From: Nostoc sp. NMS4 | GTDB lineage: Bacteria; Cyanobacteriota; Cyanobacteriia; Cyanobacteriales; Nostocaceae | Direction of reading: 5' to 3' | Assembly (NCBI RefSeq): GCF_017115095.1 | Contig: NZ_JABXKI010000278.1 | Coordinates: 1-32,640, forward strand | Length of the DNA: 32,640 bases | The notes under the pieces: model-generated | Databases searched by the model: none | What the model saw: the letters and a program-made list of their open reading frames with translations, nothing else | Told to the model about the DNA's origin: nothing | Shown: piece by piece, positions 7,305-16,737 of the stretch | Numbering within the stretch: the first letter of the stretch is position 1 | How the letters are laid out: each line of letters opens with the position of its first letter | Program-made: the position numbers and the translations under genes

Positions 7305-9113
7305 ATGAAATTTATCAAATTGCTACTACTTAGTATTGCTTTTATCTTCTTTGGATGGATTAGTCCAATACAAGCTAGTTCAATAGCTCAATTGCCAACT
7401 CCTTTACCTGTAGTTGCACAACCTGAAACAACATCTTTGAAAAATTCACAAGATGTATTCACTGTTGCAACTTTTAATGTCGAGAATTTAGACCCGAAAG
7501 ACCAACGCTTTGATAATATTGCCAAAATTATTGGCAATAATTTGAACGCGCCAGATGTCATTAGTTTAATTGAAGTTCAGGATAACAACGGGCCAACCAA
7601 TGATGAGGTTGTGAATGCAAATGAGACTTACCAAAAACTGATTGCTGCACTCAAAAATATTGGTAGTCCAACATACAAGTTTGTTGATATTCCGCCCAGC
7701 GACGATCGAGATGGTGGAGAACCTGGAGGTAATATTCGTGTCGGTTTCTTGTTCCGACCCAGCCGGATAACTCTAGCAAAACTGTCCAAAAAAGGCGGTT
7801 CATTAGATGCTGTGGCTATTACTCAAGGTAAAAATGGTCTCGATCTCTCGCTGAATCCAGGTCGGATTGACCCCACCAATCCTGCTTTCGATGAAAGCCG
7901 TAAGCCACTTGTCGCCGAATTTATTTTTAACGATCAAAAACTGTTTATCATTGCTAATCACTTTGTTTCTAAGCTTGGAGGTTCTCCCAGCGATGTTAAA
8001 CGAGTCAAACAAGCCGAAATCGTGAATGAATTCGTGGCGCAATTACTACAAATTGATCCACAAGCCAAAGTAATTGTATTGGGTGATTTAAACGATTTAC
8101 CAGATTCCCCACCTCTGAAAGCCTTGAAGGGTAACATTCTTGAGAATTTGACCGATCGTTTACCTAATAGCGATCGCTTTAGTTTTAAATTCAAGGGAAA
8201 TCCTGAACTTATTGACCATTTGTTAGTCAGTGAAAACCTTTCCCGTGTTGCTCAACCAGAAATTGATATTGTACATGTAAATGTTGGCTTTAAGAAGCCT
8301 GTCAGCGACCACGATCCTGTGATTGCAGCGTTTACATTACCTGCTAACCAGTCTAACACTGGCACCATTCCTCCTGTTGTCCAACCTATTCCCACTCCCG
8401 TAAATGATTCGGCGATTATATTGCCGCAATTATCAAAAGTTGCTCTAGTTGAGGAACTAGCTAAGAAGTATACGCCTAGCGAAACTTTGAATTACGATCG
8501 CGCCAGAGACGAAATGTTTAGCGTTATTGATAACCAAGCAGGTATTGTCACAGACATTTATGCCAGTTACCCAATTACTTTAATTGGCAAAGGCGATCCT
8601 AGTCAGGAAGCTGATAAACTAGGATTGAATACCGAACATACTTGGCCACAAAGTAAAGGCGCTGATCAGGGTAATTCCCGAAGTGACCTTCACCATCTAT
8701 TTCCGGCACGAGAAGATATTAATAGTGAGCGAGGCAACAAACCTTTCGATGATATAGCCGATACAACTACTAAGAAATGGTATCGAAATGATACTGTTCA
8801 ATCTACAATTCCTACTACTGGAATCGACGAGTTTAGCGAATCGGCATCATCTAAATTTGAGCCTAGAGAGAAAGTAAAAGGTGATATAGCCAGAGCAATT
8901 TTCTACTTTTACACTATTTATCGCCAGCAAGCTGAGACAGTAGACCCAAATTACTTTCAAAATCAGCGTCAAACTTTGTGTAAATGGAATCAGCAAGATC
9001 CCCCAGATACTACTGAAATAGAACGGAATCGTGCGATCGCTAAATTTCAGGGTAATGACAATCCATTCGTGCTAGATGTCACATTAGCAGAACGGGCATA
9101 CTGTAATTCTTAA
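7305..9113 (+). CDS. Secreted dual nuclease: EEP (DNase I-like) domain fused to endonuclease I domain
   Basis: 602 residues from ATG 7305 (a TTG at 7293 would add four). A signal peptide spans residues about 1-25 (hydrophobic LLLLSIAFIFFGWI, then QAS). Residues about 50-345 are an endonuclease/exonuclease/phosphatase domain: TFNVENLD (Asn58, Glu60), SLIEVQD (Glu90), ANHF (His219), LGDLND (Asp261, Asn263), LIDHLLVS and SDHDPV (Asp335, His336). After a Pro-rich linker, residues about 375-600 are an endonuclease I (EndA/Vvn-type beta-beta-alpha metal) domain: NTEHTWPQS (His445), SRSDLHHLFPA and DINSERGN (Asn473). All key residues of both domains are present. A role in extracellular nucleic acid degradation is likely: phosphate scavenging, biofilm DNA turnover or defence against foreign DNA. 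Confidence 0.88.
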   Translation: MKFIKLLLLSIAFIFFGWISPIQASSIAQLPTPLPVVAQPETTSLKNSQDVFTVATFNVENLDPKDQRFDNIAKIIGNNLNAPDVISLIEVQDNNGPTNDEVVNANETYQKLIAALKNIGSPTYKFVDIPPSDDRDGGEPGGNIRVGFLFRPSRITLAKLSKKGGSLDAVAITQGKNGLDLSLNPGRIDPTNPAFDESRKPLVAEFIFNDQKLFIIANHFVSKLGGSPSDVKRVKQAEIVNEFVAQLLQIDPQAKVIVLGDLNDLPDSPPLKALKGNILENLTDRLPNSDRFSFKFKGNPELIDHLLVSENLSRVAQPEIDIVHVNVGFKKPVSDHDPVIAAFTLPANQSNTGTIPPVVQPIPTPVNDSAIILPQLSKVALVEELAKKYTPSETLNYDRARDEMFSVIDNQAGIVTDIYASYPITLIGKGDPSQEADKLGLNTEHTWPQSKGADQGNSRSDLHHLFPAREDINSERGNKPFDDIADTTTKKWYRNDTVQSTIPTTGIDEFSESASSKFEPREKVKGDIARAIFYFYTIYRQQAETVDPNYFQNQRQTLCKWNQQDPPDTTEIERNRAIAKFQGNDNPFVLDVTLAERAYCNS

Positions 9114-9541
9114 ATACTTTCTTTGCTACTTGGATTTTTTACGCCGTACTTAATGATTTGTGCGCTGATGTTGCGTAGTTTACCGCCGTAGGCATCGCTT
9201 TACAGCAGCCCTTAGAACGTATTTCCGTGGAAATGGTCTTTCGCAGTTTGTATTTTTTCCATCGCGCACGATGCCGTTCGCGGAGCGTCTCGTAGAGAAG
9301 GCGGGCTACGCCTACGCATAACCCATTATTAGAGCTTGGAGTTCCCTTAAGGGTTATTGGTGTAGATGATTGGTCTTTCAAGACGCGATTTATCGCGTCT
9401 CTACATCAGGGTTTTGTTGCTCATTCTGAACTGTATTGTAATTTACATGGCTTTCAGCTTTAACTGAACCGTATTTAGTTATAGCCAATTTGCTGTAGGC
9501 TCAGTGTTTTGGAGATGACAGAGCAAGTCTAATTGAGAAGC
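9114..9541. other. Repeat-filled intergenic gap
   Basis: There is no credible gene. Positions about 9265-9320 hold short nested inverted stretches typical of dispersed cyanobacterial repeats (GCGGAGCGTCTCGTAGAG and GGCGGGCTACGCCTACGC). They are followed by a copy of the hairpin repeat described at 9366-9439. Confidence 0.5.
9366..9439 (+). repeat. Dispersed hairpin repeat, copy 1 of 2
   Basis: A unit of about 74 bp from ATGATTGGT to CTGAACTGTATTGT. Inside it AGACGCGAT and ATCGCGTCT form a perfect 9-bp hairpin with a TT loop. An inverted relative lies at 28977-29049. Confidence 0.65.
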
Positions 9542-10603
9542 TTAGTTACTGGCAATCTTACAAATCACCATAATATGTGATTTGTATTTGTTAGTACTGT
9601 AGTGAAGAAGTTGTAGTCCAGAACGTTCTAGTTCTTTCAACAGTTTAGGCATTTCGTACTTGTGATGTCGCCAAATAGTAATCTCTTCGCCTTCAGAGAG
9701 TTCAATATTTTTATCTATCCCCATACGACTAAAGTTGATAGTGTAATCATGACGGAGTTTCAGATTAGCAACGATACTATCTGTTTTTAAATCGTATTTT
9801 CTCACTAGTTCACAATCTTCAGATTTAATCCCAATCTTCTTTTTAACCCATCCATAGACTTCTTCTACATGATACTTACAGCCACCTCTAACGATTCCGT
9901 CCCATGTAGAGTTAGAACCAGTTTCGTTAGTGAAGACTAGAAAATCATTTTTTCCCATACTATCTCTAAAATTTTTGAACACCTCATCTCTATCTTGATG
10001 ATTTCCAATCGTAACTCCTAAGTGCAAAAATATTTTCGCCGCGTCGTCAATTTCAAGGCTAGCTTGATTTTGGAATAAACTTTTGGGTACACAACTACTT
10101 TCTATATCAATTGTGGAACTGATAAACTCGACTAATGGAAACCATTTGTTAAAATTATTTTTGGATACACGAAGCAATTCTTCACTAATATCTAAAGCAA
10201 TATATTTATTAACCTTCCCTAATTTATTCAGTCTGCGGATAAATTTTTTGACTGGATATGAATTACCTGCACCAACGTCTATAATATTTACTCTTTCACC
10301 ACTTTTGATATTGCCATTCAGGTATTTAAAGTTGTCTTTTAACAGGTCAACTTCTACATTTGGTCTTCCATACCATCTAGGAATAACATATTTTAGATAA
10401 AAATCGTTCCAAATTTTTGCACCTCTCCCTTTATACGAATACTTGAGAGGGATTTCTCGTCTAACTTCTAATGCATGAATTATCCCTAAAATTTCTTCTT
10501 CAGAAAAAAGAGAGTAGAACTCAGAACTTGGCTTTGCTGTGCGACTGATAGCAGGTGAGATATCTAAGGGAAGTTGGGAATTGCTATGAAAATTTTCAGC
10601 CAT
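9542..10603 (-). CDS. EgtD-family SAM-dependent methyltransferase (histidine-specific type)
   Basis: 353 residues of the Methyltransf_33 / EgtD family. Landmarks are NIIDVGAGNSYPVKKFI (SAM-binding glycine loop), YIALDISEELL (acidic residue after the second strand), HLGVTIGNHQDRDEVFKNF (the family's LGSTIGN block), HDYTINFSRMGI, and a C-terminal EGEEITIWRHHKYEMPKLLKELERSG. EgtD makes hergothionine from His; relatives N-methylate other amino acids. The sequence departs from EgtD at several conserved spots, AT content is high, and no egtB partner is adjacent. The substrate is therefore open and acquisition by transfer is possible. The start is ATG 10603 without a clear Shine-Dalgarno. Confidence 0.8.
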   Translation of the reverse strand: MAENFHSNSQLPLDISPAISRTAKPSSEFYSLFSEEEILGIIHALEVRREIPLKYSYKGRGAKIWNDFYLKYVIPRWYGRPNVEVDLLKDNFKYLNGNIKSGERVNIIDVGAGNSYPVKKFIRRLNKLGKVNKYIALDISEELLRVSKNNFNKWFPLVEFISSTIDIESSCVPKSLFQNQASLEIDDAAKIFLHLGVTIGNHQDRDEVFKNFRDSMGKNDFLVFTNETGSNSTWDGIVRGGCKYHVEEVYGWVKKKIGIKSEDCELVRKYDLKTDSIVANLKLRHDYTINFSRMGIDKNIELSEGEEITIWRHHKYEMPKLLKELERSGLQLLHYSTNKYKSHIMVICKIASN

Positions 10604-10867
10604 TATTCTTGTTTTTTGGTTTTATTTTGTCTTGAAATTGATTAGCCGCAATGCTTGCTAAATAGGTATTCTCTCATGTCACTGTCCCAAAATTTGGAAT
10701 TTTGATCACAAATAATTTCCCGCAAGTTATACAGGATTTAATCAAAAACAACATAAACCTTGCTACTCTTCTTTTGGCGGAGATGCTATGCTAACGGGAA
10801 AGCTCTGCGAACGTCGTTCCTCTTCGCAATTACATATTAGATTTAATTATGTCTGCCTACTTACATT

Positions 10868-12298
10868 ATGGTAGATAATTCCCAAGAGCCAAAAGAGCAT
10901 GATGTAGTTCTGGGCGGTCATTCTAAAGCCCCAGCAGACGGTGTAGTTTTGGGAGGACTTGAAAGAATTAAGCAGTTGATGGCGCATGGAAGGATTGAGC
11001 AAAAAATTGATGCTCTTCTGGATGCTTTTGAATATGGACAAGCTGGCTTAGAAATAATTATTCATTCGTTGCATGACTCTTCAATAGAAGTGAGGGAGGC
11101 TGCCTATTTTCTACTTCAAGAAAGTACAGAATTGTCAGCAAAAGAGGTATTACAAGAATATATACCCTATGAATTTTTTAAATATCTTCATGCATGGAAT
11201 GGGGAAACTGTAATGTCTTTGTGTTTTTCAATCAGTTCAGATTGGAAAACTCTAGTAAGTGTTGATAATGGTAAATGCAACCTTTGGGATTTAAGAACAG
11301 GTCAGCTAATACGCACTTTGGATATCGATTTACCAAATGATGATGGTGATGATGTTACTGATTATGTTAATATCGCTTTCATCCCTGATACGCAAACCTT
11401 TCTCATTGCATCTGAAGGTATAGTAACTGTATGGGACATACAAACAGTCGAGATAATTCGCACTTTAAAAGGTAATTACGCTGGCTCTTTCGCTACCAAT
11501 TTGTTGAATAAAACAACCATCTGTCTTTATCGTCGCGATCGTGGTGATCATGATGACTACTCTGAATCGGAACACCCAGTTAAAGTCTGGAATTTACAGA
11601 CAGGTCAGCTAGTTAGTACAATATACGAGCATAATCATAATACAGGTGATGAGAGTGACCTGATCATCAACCCCTCAGAGCAGTTTCTCACCATTATGTA
11701 TTTTCACTATAAGGATGCACGTGGTTATTATGACATAGTTCTTAAAATGTGGGATTTACGAACGGGTGAACGAATTGATACCTTTAATGTGCCTCTTAGT
11801 AAATCGGATAAAAATTCTTTCCCTACCTTAAGCCAAGATGGAAAAACTCTTGTTACTTGCAGTGTGGATGCCAGCATCAAAGTGTGGAATTTACAAACAA
11901 AGAAGATAATTCATATTTTCCAAGGCCATCGACTTATTTACGGTCATCGATCTATTTTCCTAAGCCCCAAAGCAAATATGCTTGCAAGTGGAGGTGCAGA
12001 TAATAGAATTAATACTATCATTGTGTGGGATTTAATTAGAGGAGAAAAAATACATACACTTCAAGGGTCTGAACCTGTGGCTTTCAGCACAGATGCTAAA
12101 GTTATCGTTAGTGGAGGTGCAGACAATACAATCATTGTGTGGGATTTACAAACGGGTGAAAAACTTTGCATACTGGAAGGTCATTCATCTCGAATTGTAG
12201 ACATTGCTATCAGCCCAGATGGCCAAACTATTGTCAGTTCCAGTGACGTTAGTAGTTACTTTGCTAACGATGCTACTATCAAAGTCTGGGGAGTGTGA
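10868..12298 (+). CDS. WD40 repeat protein with Nostoc-type N-terminal domain
   Basis: 476 residues. The N-terminus (EPKEHDVVLGGHSKAPADGVVLGGLERIKQLM) is a leader seen on many paralogous regulatory and repeat proteins of Nostocales. A HEAT-like helical pair follows at residues about 35-95. From about 110 to the end there are roughly seven WD40 blades, recognisable by VWDLQTGE or LWDLRTGQ followed by I-x-T-L; the last strand IKVWGV closes the propeller. No enzymatic domain is present, so it should be a cytoplasmic protein-binding scaffold. No partner can be named from the neighbours. Confidence 0.85.
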   Translation: MVDNSQEPKEHDVVLGGHSKAPADGVVLGGLERIKQLMAHGRIEQKIDALLDAFEYGQAGLEIIIHSLHDSSIEVREAAYFLLQESTELSAKEVLQEYIPYEFFKYLHAWNGETVMSLCFSISSDWKTLVSVDNGKCNLWDLRTGQLIRTLDIDLPNDDGDDVTDYVNIAFIPDTQTFLIASEGIVTVWDIQTVEIIRTLKGNYAGSFATNLLNKTTICLYRRDRGDHDDYSESEHPVKVWNLQTGQLVSTIYEHNHNTGDESDLIINPSEQFLTIMYFHYKDARGYYDIVLKMWDLRTGERIDTFNVPLSKSDKNSFPTLSQDGKTLVTCSVDASIKVWNLQTKKIIHIFQGHRLIYGHRSIFLSPKANMLASGGADNRINTIIVWDLIRGEKIHTLQGSEPVAFSTDAKVIVSGGADNTIIVWDLQTGEKLCILEGHSSRIVDIAISPDGQTIVSSSDVSSYFANDATIKVWGV

Positions 12299-12387
12299 TA
12301 ATACTAACACCCTTGATTGACTAGCCAATTGGTTTTTTACAATCAAAAATAGGAGATAATTTTCAAAAGATACAGGGGTAAATACCA

Positions 12388-14181
12388 TTGCTTCAGCAAC
12401 CAGAACTCCAGGAAACTTCGTCGATAAAGTCAACCCAGCGCGTGCTTAAAAGTTTGAGTACTTACCGGTGGACTTCACTGGGAGCATTAGTCAGCTTATT
12501 GCTGTTGACGATCGCAAACGCTGTAACCCCACAACTATTTCGGTGGGGAATTGATGAGGGGATCTCGCAAAAAAACCTTCAAATTGTGCTATGTAGCGCC
12601 GCCTGGATGGTAGTCGCCGCGATCGCTCGTGGGGTATTTAATTTTGGACAAAGCTATCTAGCAGAAGCAGTATCTCAGGGTGTTGCTTATGACCTGCGAA
12701 ACAAAATTTTCAGCAAAATTCAAAATCTCAGTTTCAGCTTTCATGACCAGGCGCAGACTTCCCAATTGCTAACCCGTGTCACCAGCGACATTGAGCAGAT
12801 TCGTACTTTTATTGGCACTAGCTTAATTCAGGTCGTCGGTTCACTTGTGACATTGGTGAGTATTGCGGTAATTTTGCTGCTGATGAACTGGGAACTAGCA
12901 CTGATTACGCTCACGTCAGTGCCGATCGCTGCATGGTTGATGGCACAATTCGTCACTCGCAATAACAAACTTTTTCGGCAAGTACAAGAGCAACTAAGCG
13001 ACCTCAATGCTATATTGCAAGAGAATTTGCTCGGAATCCGCGTAGTGAAAGCCTTTGTACGGGAGTCAACCGAAAGGTCGCGTTACACGACTCTAAATGA
13101 TGGCCTAGTCAGTGCAAACATGAAGACCATTAGCGCCATCCGTAATACCTTCCCGTTGATCTTTTTGCTGAGTAATTTTGTAACACTGGCAGTTTTCGGC
13201 TACGGGGGAGCGCAAGTGATTGGGCGTAGGTTCTCCATTGGCGAACTGGTGGCGTTTAACTCCTACTTAGCATTGATTCTCCAACCGATTTTATTAATTG
13301 GATTTGCCGCACCCGCGATCGCTCAAGCAGCAGCTTCCGCCGAACGAGTCTATGAGGTTGTAGACGCAGAGGTAGAAATCCGCGATCGCCCCGGCGCTGT
13401 CCCATTTGACACCTGCGGTGGTAGAATTACCTTTGAAAATGTTTCCTTTCGCTATCCAGGAGCGACAACCGAAACTCTCAAAGAAGTTTCCTTTGAAACC
13501 AAGCCCAACGAGCTAATCGCCGTTCTCGGTATGACTGGTTCGGGAAAAAGCACAATTATGAACCTGATTCCCCGCTTTTACGATGTCACAAATGGGGCAG
13601 TTCGCATTGACGGACGAGATATTGCAAGTTTCACACTCAAAAGCCTCAGATCGCATATTGGGATTGTATTTCAGGAAACCACCCTCTTCTCTGGCACAAT
13701 CCGCGAAAATATTGCCTACGCCAAACCTAATGCAACTTTAGAGCAGGTAATTGAAGTTGCCAAAACTGCCCAAATGCACGATTTTATTAGCGGTCTACCC
13801 AATGGTTACGAGACGATTGTGGGTGAACGGGGTGTAGGCTTATCTGGTGGACAAAAACAACGAATTGCGATCGCTCGTACTTTATTAACCGATTACAGCA
13901 TTCTGATTTTGGATGATAGTACCTCGGCTGTGGATGCCAAAACTGCTGCCCAAATTCAAGCCAAACTAGATGGCTTAATGCGCCAAAAAGCTTGTACAAC
14001 CTTTGTCGTAGCTCAACGCTTTAGCACCGTCCAGAATGCCGATCGCATTTTTCTCATGGATAAAGGACGATTGGTAGCCCAAGGGACTCACGACGAATTG
14101 ATGCAAACCAGTCCACTCTACGGTGTGATTTTGGAATCTCAGGTAAAGCCGAAGGAGAAAAATCATCCCAAATTAGCATAA
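12388..14181 (+). CDS. ABC exporter half-transporter, subunit with degenerate ATPase site
   Basis: 597 residues starting at TTG 12388, supported by AGGGG ten bases upstream and by an in-frame stop just before it. Six membrane helices (residues about 30-310) precede the nucleotide-binding domain. Walker A is GMTGSGKST at 381-389 and the signature is a perfect LSGGQ at 485-489. The residue after Walker B is Asp510 instead of the catalytic Glu (LILDDSTSAVD), and the switch His is Gln543 (VVAQRFST). These are marks of the non-catalytic half of heterodimeric type IV exporters (BmrCD, LmrCD, TM287/288). The partner is the gene at 14953-16731. The substrate is unknown: lipid, drug or peptide. Confidence 0.92.
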   Translation: MLQQPELQETSSIKSTQRVLKSLSTYRWTSLGALVSLLLLTIANAVTPQLFRWGIDEGISQKNLQIVLCSAAWMVVAAIARGVFNFGQSYLAEAVSQGVAYDLRNKIFSKIQNLSFSFHDQAQTSQLLTRVTSDIEQIRTFIGTSLIQVVGSLVTLVSIAVILLLMNWELALITLTSVPIAAWLMAQFVTRNNKLFRQVQEQLSDLNAILQENLLGIRVVKAFVRESTERSRYTTLNDGLVSANMKTISAIRNTFPLIFLLSNFVTLAVFGYGGAQVIGRRFSIGELVAFNSYLALILQPILLIGFAAPAIAQAAASAERVYEVVDAEVEIRDRPGAVPFDTCGGRITFENVSFRYPGATTETLKEVSFETKPNELIAVLGMTGSGKSTIMNLIPRFYDVTNGAVRIDGRDIASFTLKSLRSHIGIVFQETTLFSGTIRENIAYAKPNATLEQVIEVAKTAQMHDFISGLPNGYETIVGERGVGLSGGQKQRIAIARTLLTDYSILILDDSTSAVDAKTAAQIQAKLDGLMRQKACTTFVVAQRFSTVQNADRIFLMDKGRLVAQGTHDELMQTSPLYGVILESQVKPKEKNHPKLA

Positions 14182-14233
14182 TTAGTCTGGCTGGAAATTT
14201 TGATCGCAGCCTTAAGGCAATAGCGAACAAGTC

Positions 14234-14773
14234 TTATCTTATTATTGGGACTGCGCTTTTGGTAAATGAAAAAGTTTCGATGCTATCCCCAGAGTTGACA
14301 ATTGCGAACTTATTACCAACACAAGTTATATCGTATGGGCCATATTGGTTGTCAAAAACGATTGTTGCTGTTTGTGGATCTATGTCATAGGATATTGGAT
14401 CGGGTTGTAGCACGTCGAACGGCTGCGATCGTCCAAAATCAAAGCCTGTATTATTGTTGGAAAGAGTGATAATCCTCGAACTGAGTAGTCGGTTATCTGA
14501 TCCAATCAAGTGTCCATTATAGTTTTTAGACAAACTTGCTTGCGTATAGCCACCGAACCACTGATTATTGGCTTGGTAGTTTGTCATGTGTATCAACGTA
14601 ACTCTATTGTAATATGAGGAATTGAGATACTGACTCAAATCTGATAGAAGCACATTACAGGATGCGTCTGCTTTTGCTTTAAAGGAAAACGTAGTCGTCC
14701 AAAAAAATGTCGTTGTCGAGAGAAGCAAGGATATAGACAAGAAAAAATGTTTAAAATGTCTTATTGTTTTCAT
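14234..14773 (-). CDS. Small secreted protein of unknown function between two ABC genes
   Basis: About 179 residues from ATG 14773 (MKTIRHFKHFFLS); a longer frame to 14818 adds an unconvincing leader. There is a clear signal peptide: basic start, hydrophobic Ser/Thr/Phe core, and a probable cleavage after KAKADA. The mature part is rich in Asn, Ser and Tyr with beta-type patterning and holds two cysteines (near its start and in DITCVG), which could form a disulfide. No known family is recognised. It runs opposite to both ABC genes, so it is not in their operon. Confidence 0.6.
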   Translation of the reverse strand: MKTIRHFKHFFLSISLLLSTTTFFWTTTFSFKAKADASCNVLLSDLSQYLNSSYYNRVTLIHMTNYQANNQWFGGYTQASLSKNYNGHLIGSDNRLLSSRIITLSNNNTGFDFGRSQPFDVLQPDPISYDIDPQTATIVFDNQYGPYDITCVGNKFAIVNSGDSIETFSFTKSAVPIIR

Positions 14774-14917
14774 AAAAATAATTCCCAAAACTTCGTTAAA
14801 GGACGATAGAGGAGACACTTATTGAGAAGTACATTACTATACTTTTATATTAATGGGATAGGTTCATAGTATTGGTTAAGATTTTTATACAGCCTTGTAA
14901 TCAAGACAAAGACTTTT

Positions 14918-14947
14918 AATCCAAAATCCAAAATCCAAAATCGAAAA
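14918..14947. repeat. Short heptameric repeat (AATCCAAA type) upstream of an ABC gene
   Basis: About four degenerate 7-bp units of the ATCCAAA type end just before the ATG at 14953. This is the short tandem repeat class common in Nostocales. It occupies the space where a ribosome-binding site would lie, and no Shine-Dalgarno is visible. Confidence 0.6.
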
Positions 14948-14952
14948 TTTTT

Positions 14953-16731
14953 ATGAGAGGCACTATTCCCGTTGTTGCATCTGAGGAGACGAGTCAGCAA
15001 CTTTCTACCCTGCGGCGCTTTTTGCAATACGTGCTACTCTATCGCAAAGAAATTCCTATCGCCCTGACATTAGTATTAATTGGTGCAATAACCCAGTCAA
15101 TTGGGCCATTCTTTCTTGGCTGGTCGATCGATCGTCTGATTGCACAAGGAAATTTGCAAGGACTACTGCTGTTGTTAGGGCTACTAGGGCTAAACTATGG
15201 ACTTGGTGTCTTAGCTATTCGGGGTCAAATTCTGCGAGTCGGCTGGATTATGCAGCGATTGCTGGCTCAACTGAGGCAAGATATTTTCATTAAAATCCAA
15301 AGTCTACCACTCAGCTTTTTCGATCGCAGCGAAGCGGGTGATTTAATGAGCCGATTGCTGAATGATGTCAATACTGTGAATCAGGCTTTTGGACTGACAA
15401 TCGCCCAAATGCTGGGTAACACTTTCAGTTTAGTTGGCATTGTGATTGCAATGCTCGCAATTAACCTGCAACTCGGTTTGTTGAGCAATCTAGTTGTACC
15501 ACTGATGATTTTTACCACAAGCTTATTTGCACGTTGGGCAAGAGCCAGATTTCGCGTCACCCGACAAACTATTGGGCAGCTTTCCGCCAAATTAGAAGAA
15601 GATATTGGCAGCGTCAGAGAAGCCCAAGCATTTAATCGTATACAGATGAATATTGAAGAATTTGACATCCTTAACGCAGCCAATAGAGATGCCAACGTTG
15701 AGGCTGTGGCAATTACTTCCGCCTTTTTGCCTTCGATTGATTTTCTCAACACACTAGCAACCGCAGGTGTGCTAGCTTATGGCGGTTATCTGGCGGTAAC
15801 AGGAGCTGCAACAGTGGGTGTAGTGACATCCTTTTTACTTTACGTTCAGCAGTTCTTCCGCCCGATCCAAATTCTCAGCCAATTTTACACCCAAGCTCAA
15901 TCTGCCTTCGCCGGATTAGAGCGAATCTTTCTATTATTAGATGAACCCTCAGAACTCAAAGATGCACCAGATGCCACAGAAATGCCGCCTATTCAAGGTG
16001 AAGTGACATTTGATCATGTTAAGTTTGGCTATAACCCAGATCGACTGGTTCTCAAAGGAGTGAATTTGCACGCTTATCCAGGACAGATGGTTGCGTTAGT
16101 CGGGCCGACCGGTTCGGGAAAAAGTACAATTATTAACTTGATTTTGCGCTTCTATGATGTATCTGGCGGTGCAGTGAAAATTGATGATATTGATGTGCGT
16201 AGCGTGACTCAAGCAAGTCTGCGCCGTCAAATAGGTATCGTCCTGCAAGACAATATTTTGTTTAGCGGCACTGTCGCCGAAAACATTGCCTTTGGCGCTC
16301 CTTACAGCACTCAAGCTGATATCGAAGCAGCTGCACAACTGGCAAATGTGCATGAGTTTATTACCTCATTACCACAGGGTTATACAACTCAATTGGGTGA
16401 ACGGGGAGCGCCCCTGAGTCAAGGACAGCGACAACTAATCAGTATTGCTCGTGCGGTATTAATTAATCCCCGAATTTTGATTCTGGATGAAGCCACCAGC
16501 AGCATTGACACCCGCACAGAGGCACTAGTACAAAGTGCGATCGCTCGTTTGCTCCAAGGTCGTACCAGTTTCGTAATTGCCCATCGTCTCAGTACAGTTA
16601 CTCAAGCCGATCGAGTATTAGTAATTCAACAGGGAGAAATTGTAGAACAGGGTACTCATGCCGAACTCGTCAATCAGCAGGGTGTCTATGCCAACTTGTA
16701 TGCTCTCCAACTGGGTGCAGCAGACATGTGA
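14953..16731 (+). CDS. ABC exporter half-transporter, catalytically competent subunit
   Basis: 592 residues. The six-helix membrane domain (residues about 30-315) is followed by the nucleotide-binding domain. Walker A is GPTGSGKST at 384-392, Walker B LILDEATSSID has the catalytic Glu513, and the switch is His544 in VIAHRLST. The signature motif is altered to LSQGQ (488-492). This is the exact complement of the upstream subunit: here the Walker and His residues are intact and the signature is degenerate. Together they make one working ATP site (these Walkers with the partner's LSGGQ) and one degenerate site. The gene is separated from its partner by 770 bp and an inverted gene, so it needs its own promoter. 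Confidence 0.92.
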   Translation: MRGTIPVVASEETSQQLSTLRRFLQYVLLYRKEIPIALTLVLIGAITQSIGPFFLGWSIDRLIAQGNLQGLLLLLGLLGLNYGLGVLAIRGQILRVGWIMQRLLAQLRQDIFIKIQSLPLSFFDRSEAGDLMSRLLNDVNTVNQAFGLTIAQMLGNTFSLVGIVIAMLAINLQLGLLSNLVVPLMIFTTSLFARWARARFRVTRQTIGQLSAKLEEDIGSVREAQAFNRIQMNIEEFDILNAANRDANVEAVAITSAFLPSIDFLNTLATAGVLAYGGYLAVTGAATVGVVTSFLLYVQQFFRPIQILSQFYTQAQSAFAGLERIFLLLDEPSELKDAPDATEMPPIQGEVTFDHVKFGYNPDRLVLKGVNLHAYPGQMVALVGPTGSGKSTIINLILRFYDVSGGAVKIDDIDVRSVTQASLRRQIGIVLQDNILFSGTVAENIAFGAPYSTQADIEAAAQLANVHEFITSLPQGYTTQLGERGAPLSQGQRQLISIARAVLINPRILILDEATSSIDTRTEALVQSAIARLLQGRTSFVIAHRLSTVTQADRVLVIQQGEIVEQGTHAELVNQQGVYANLYALQLGAADM

Positions 16732-16737
16732 AAAATT

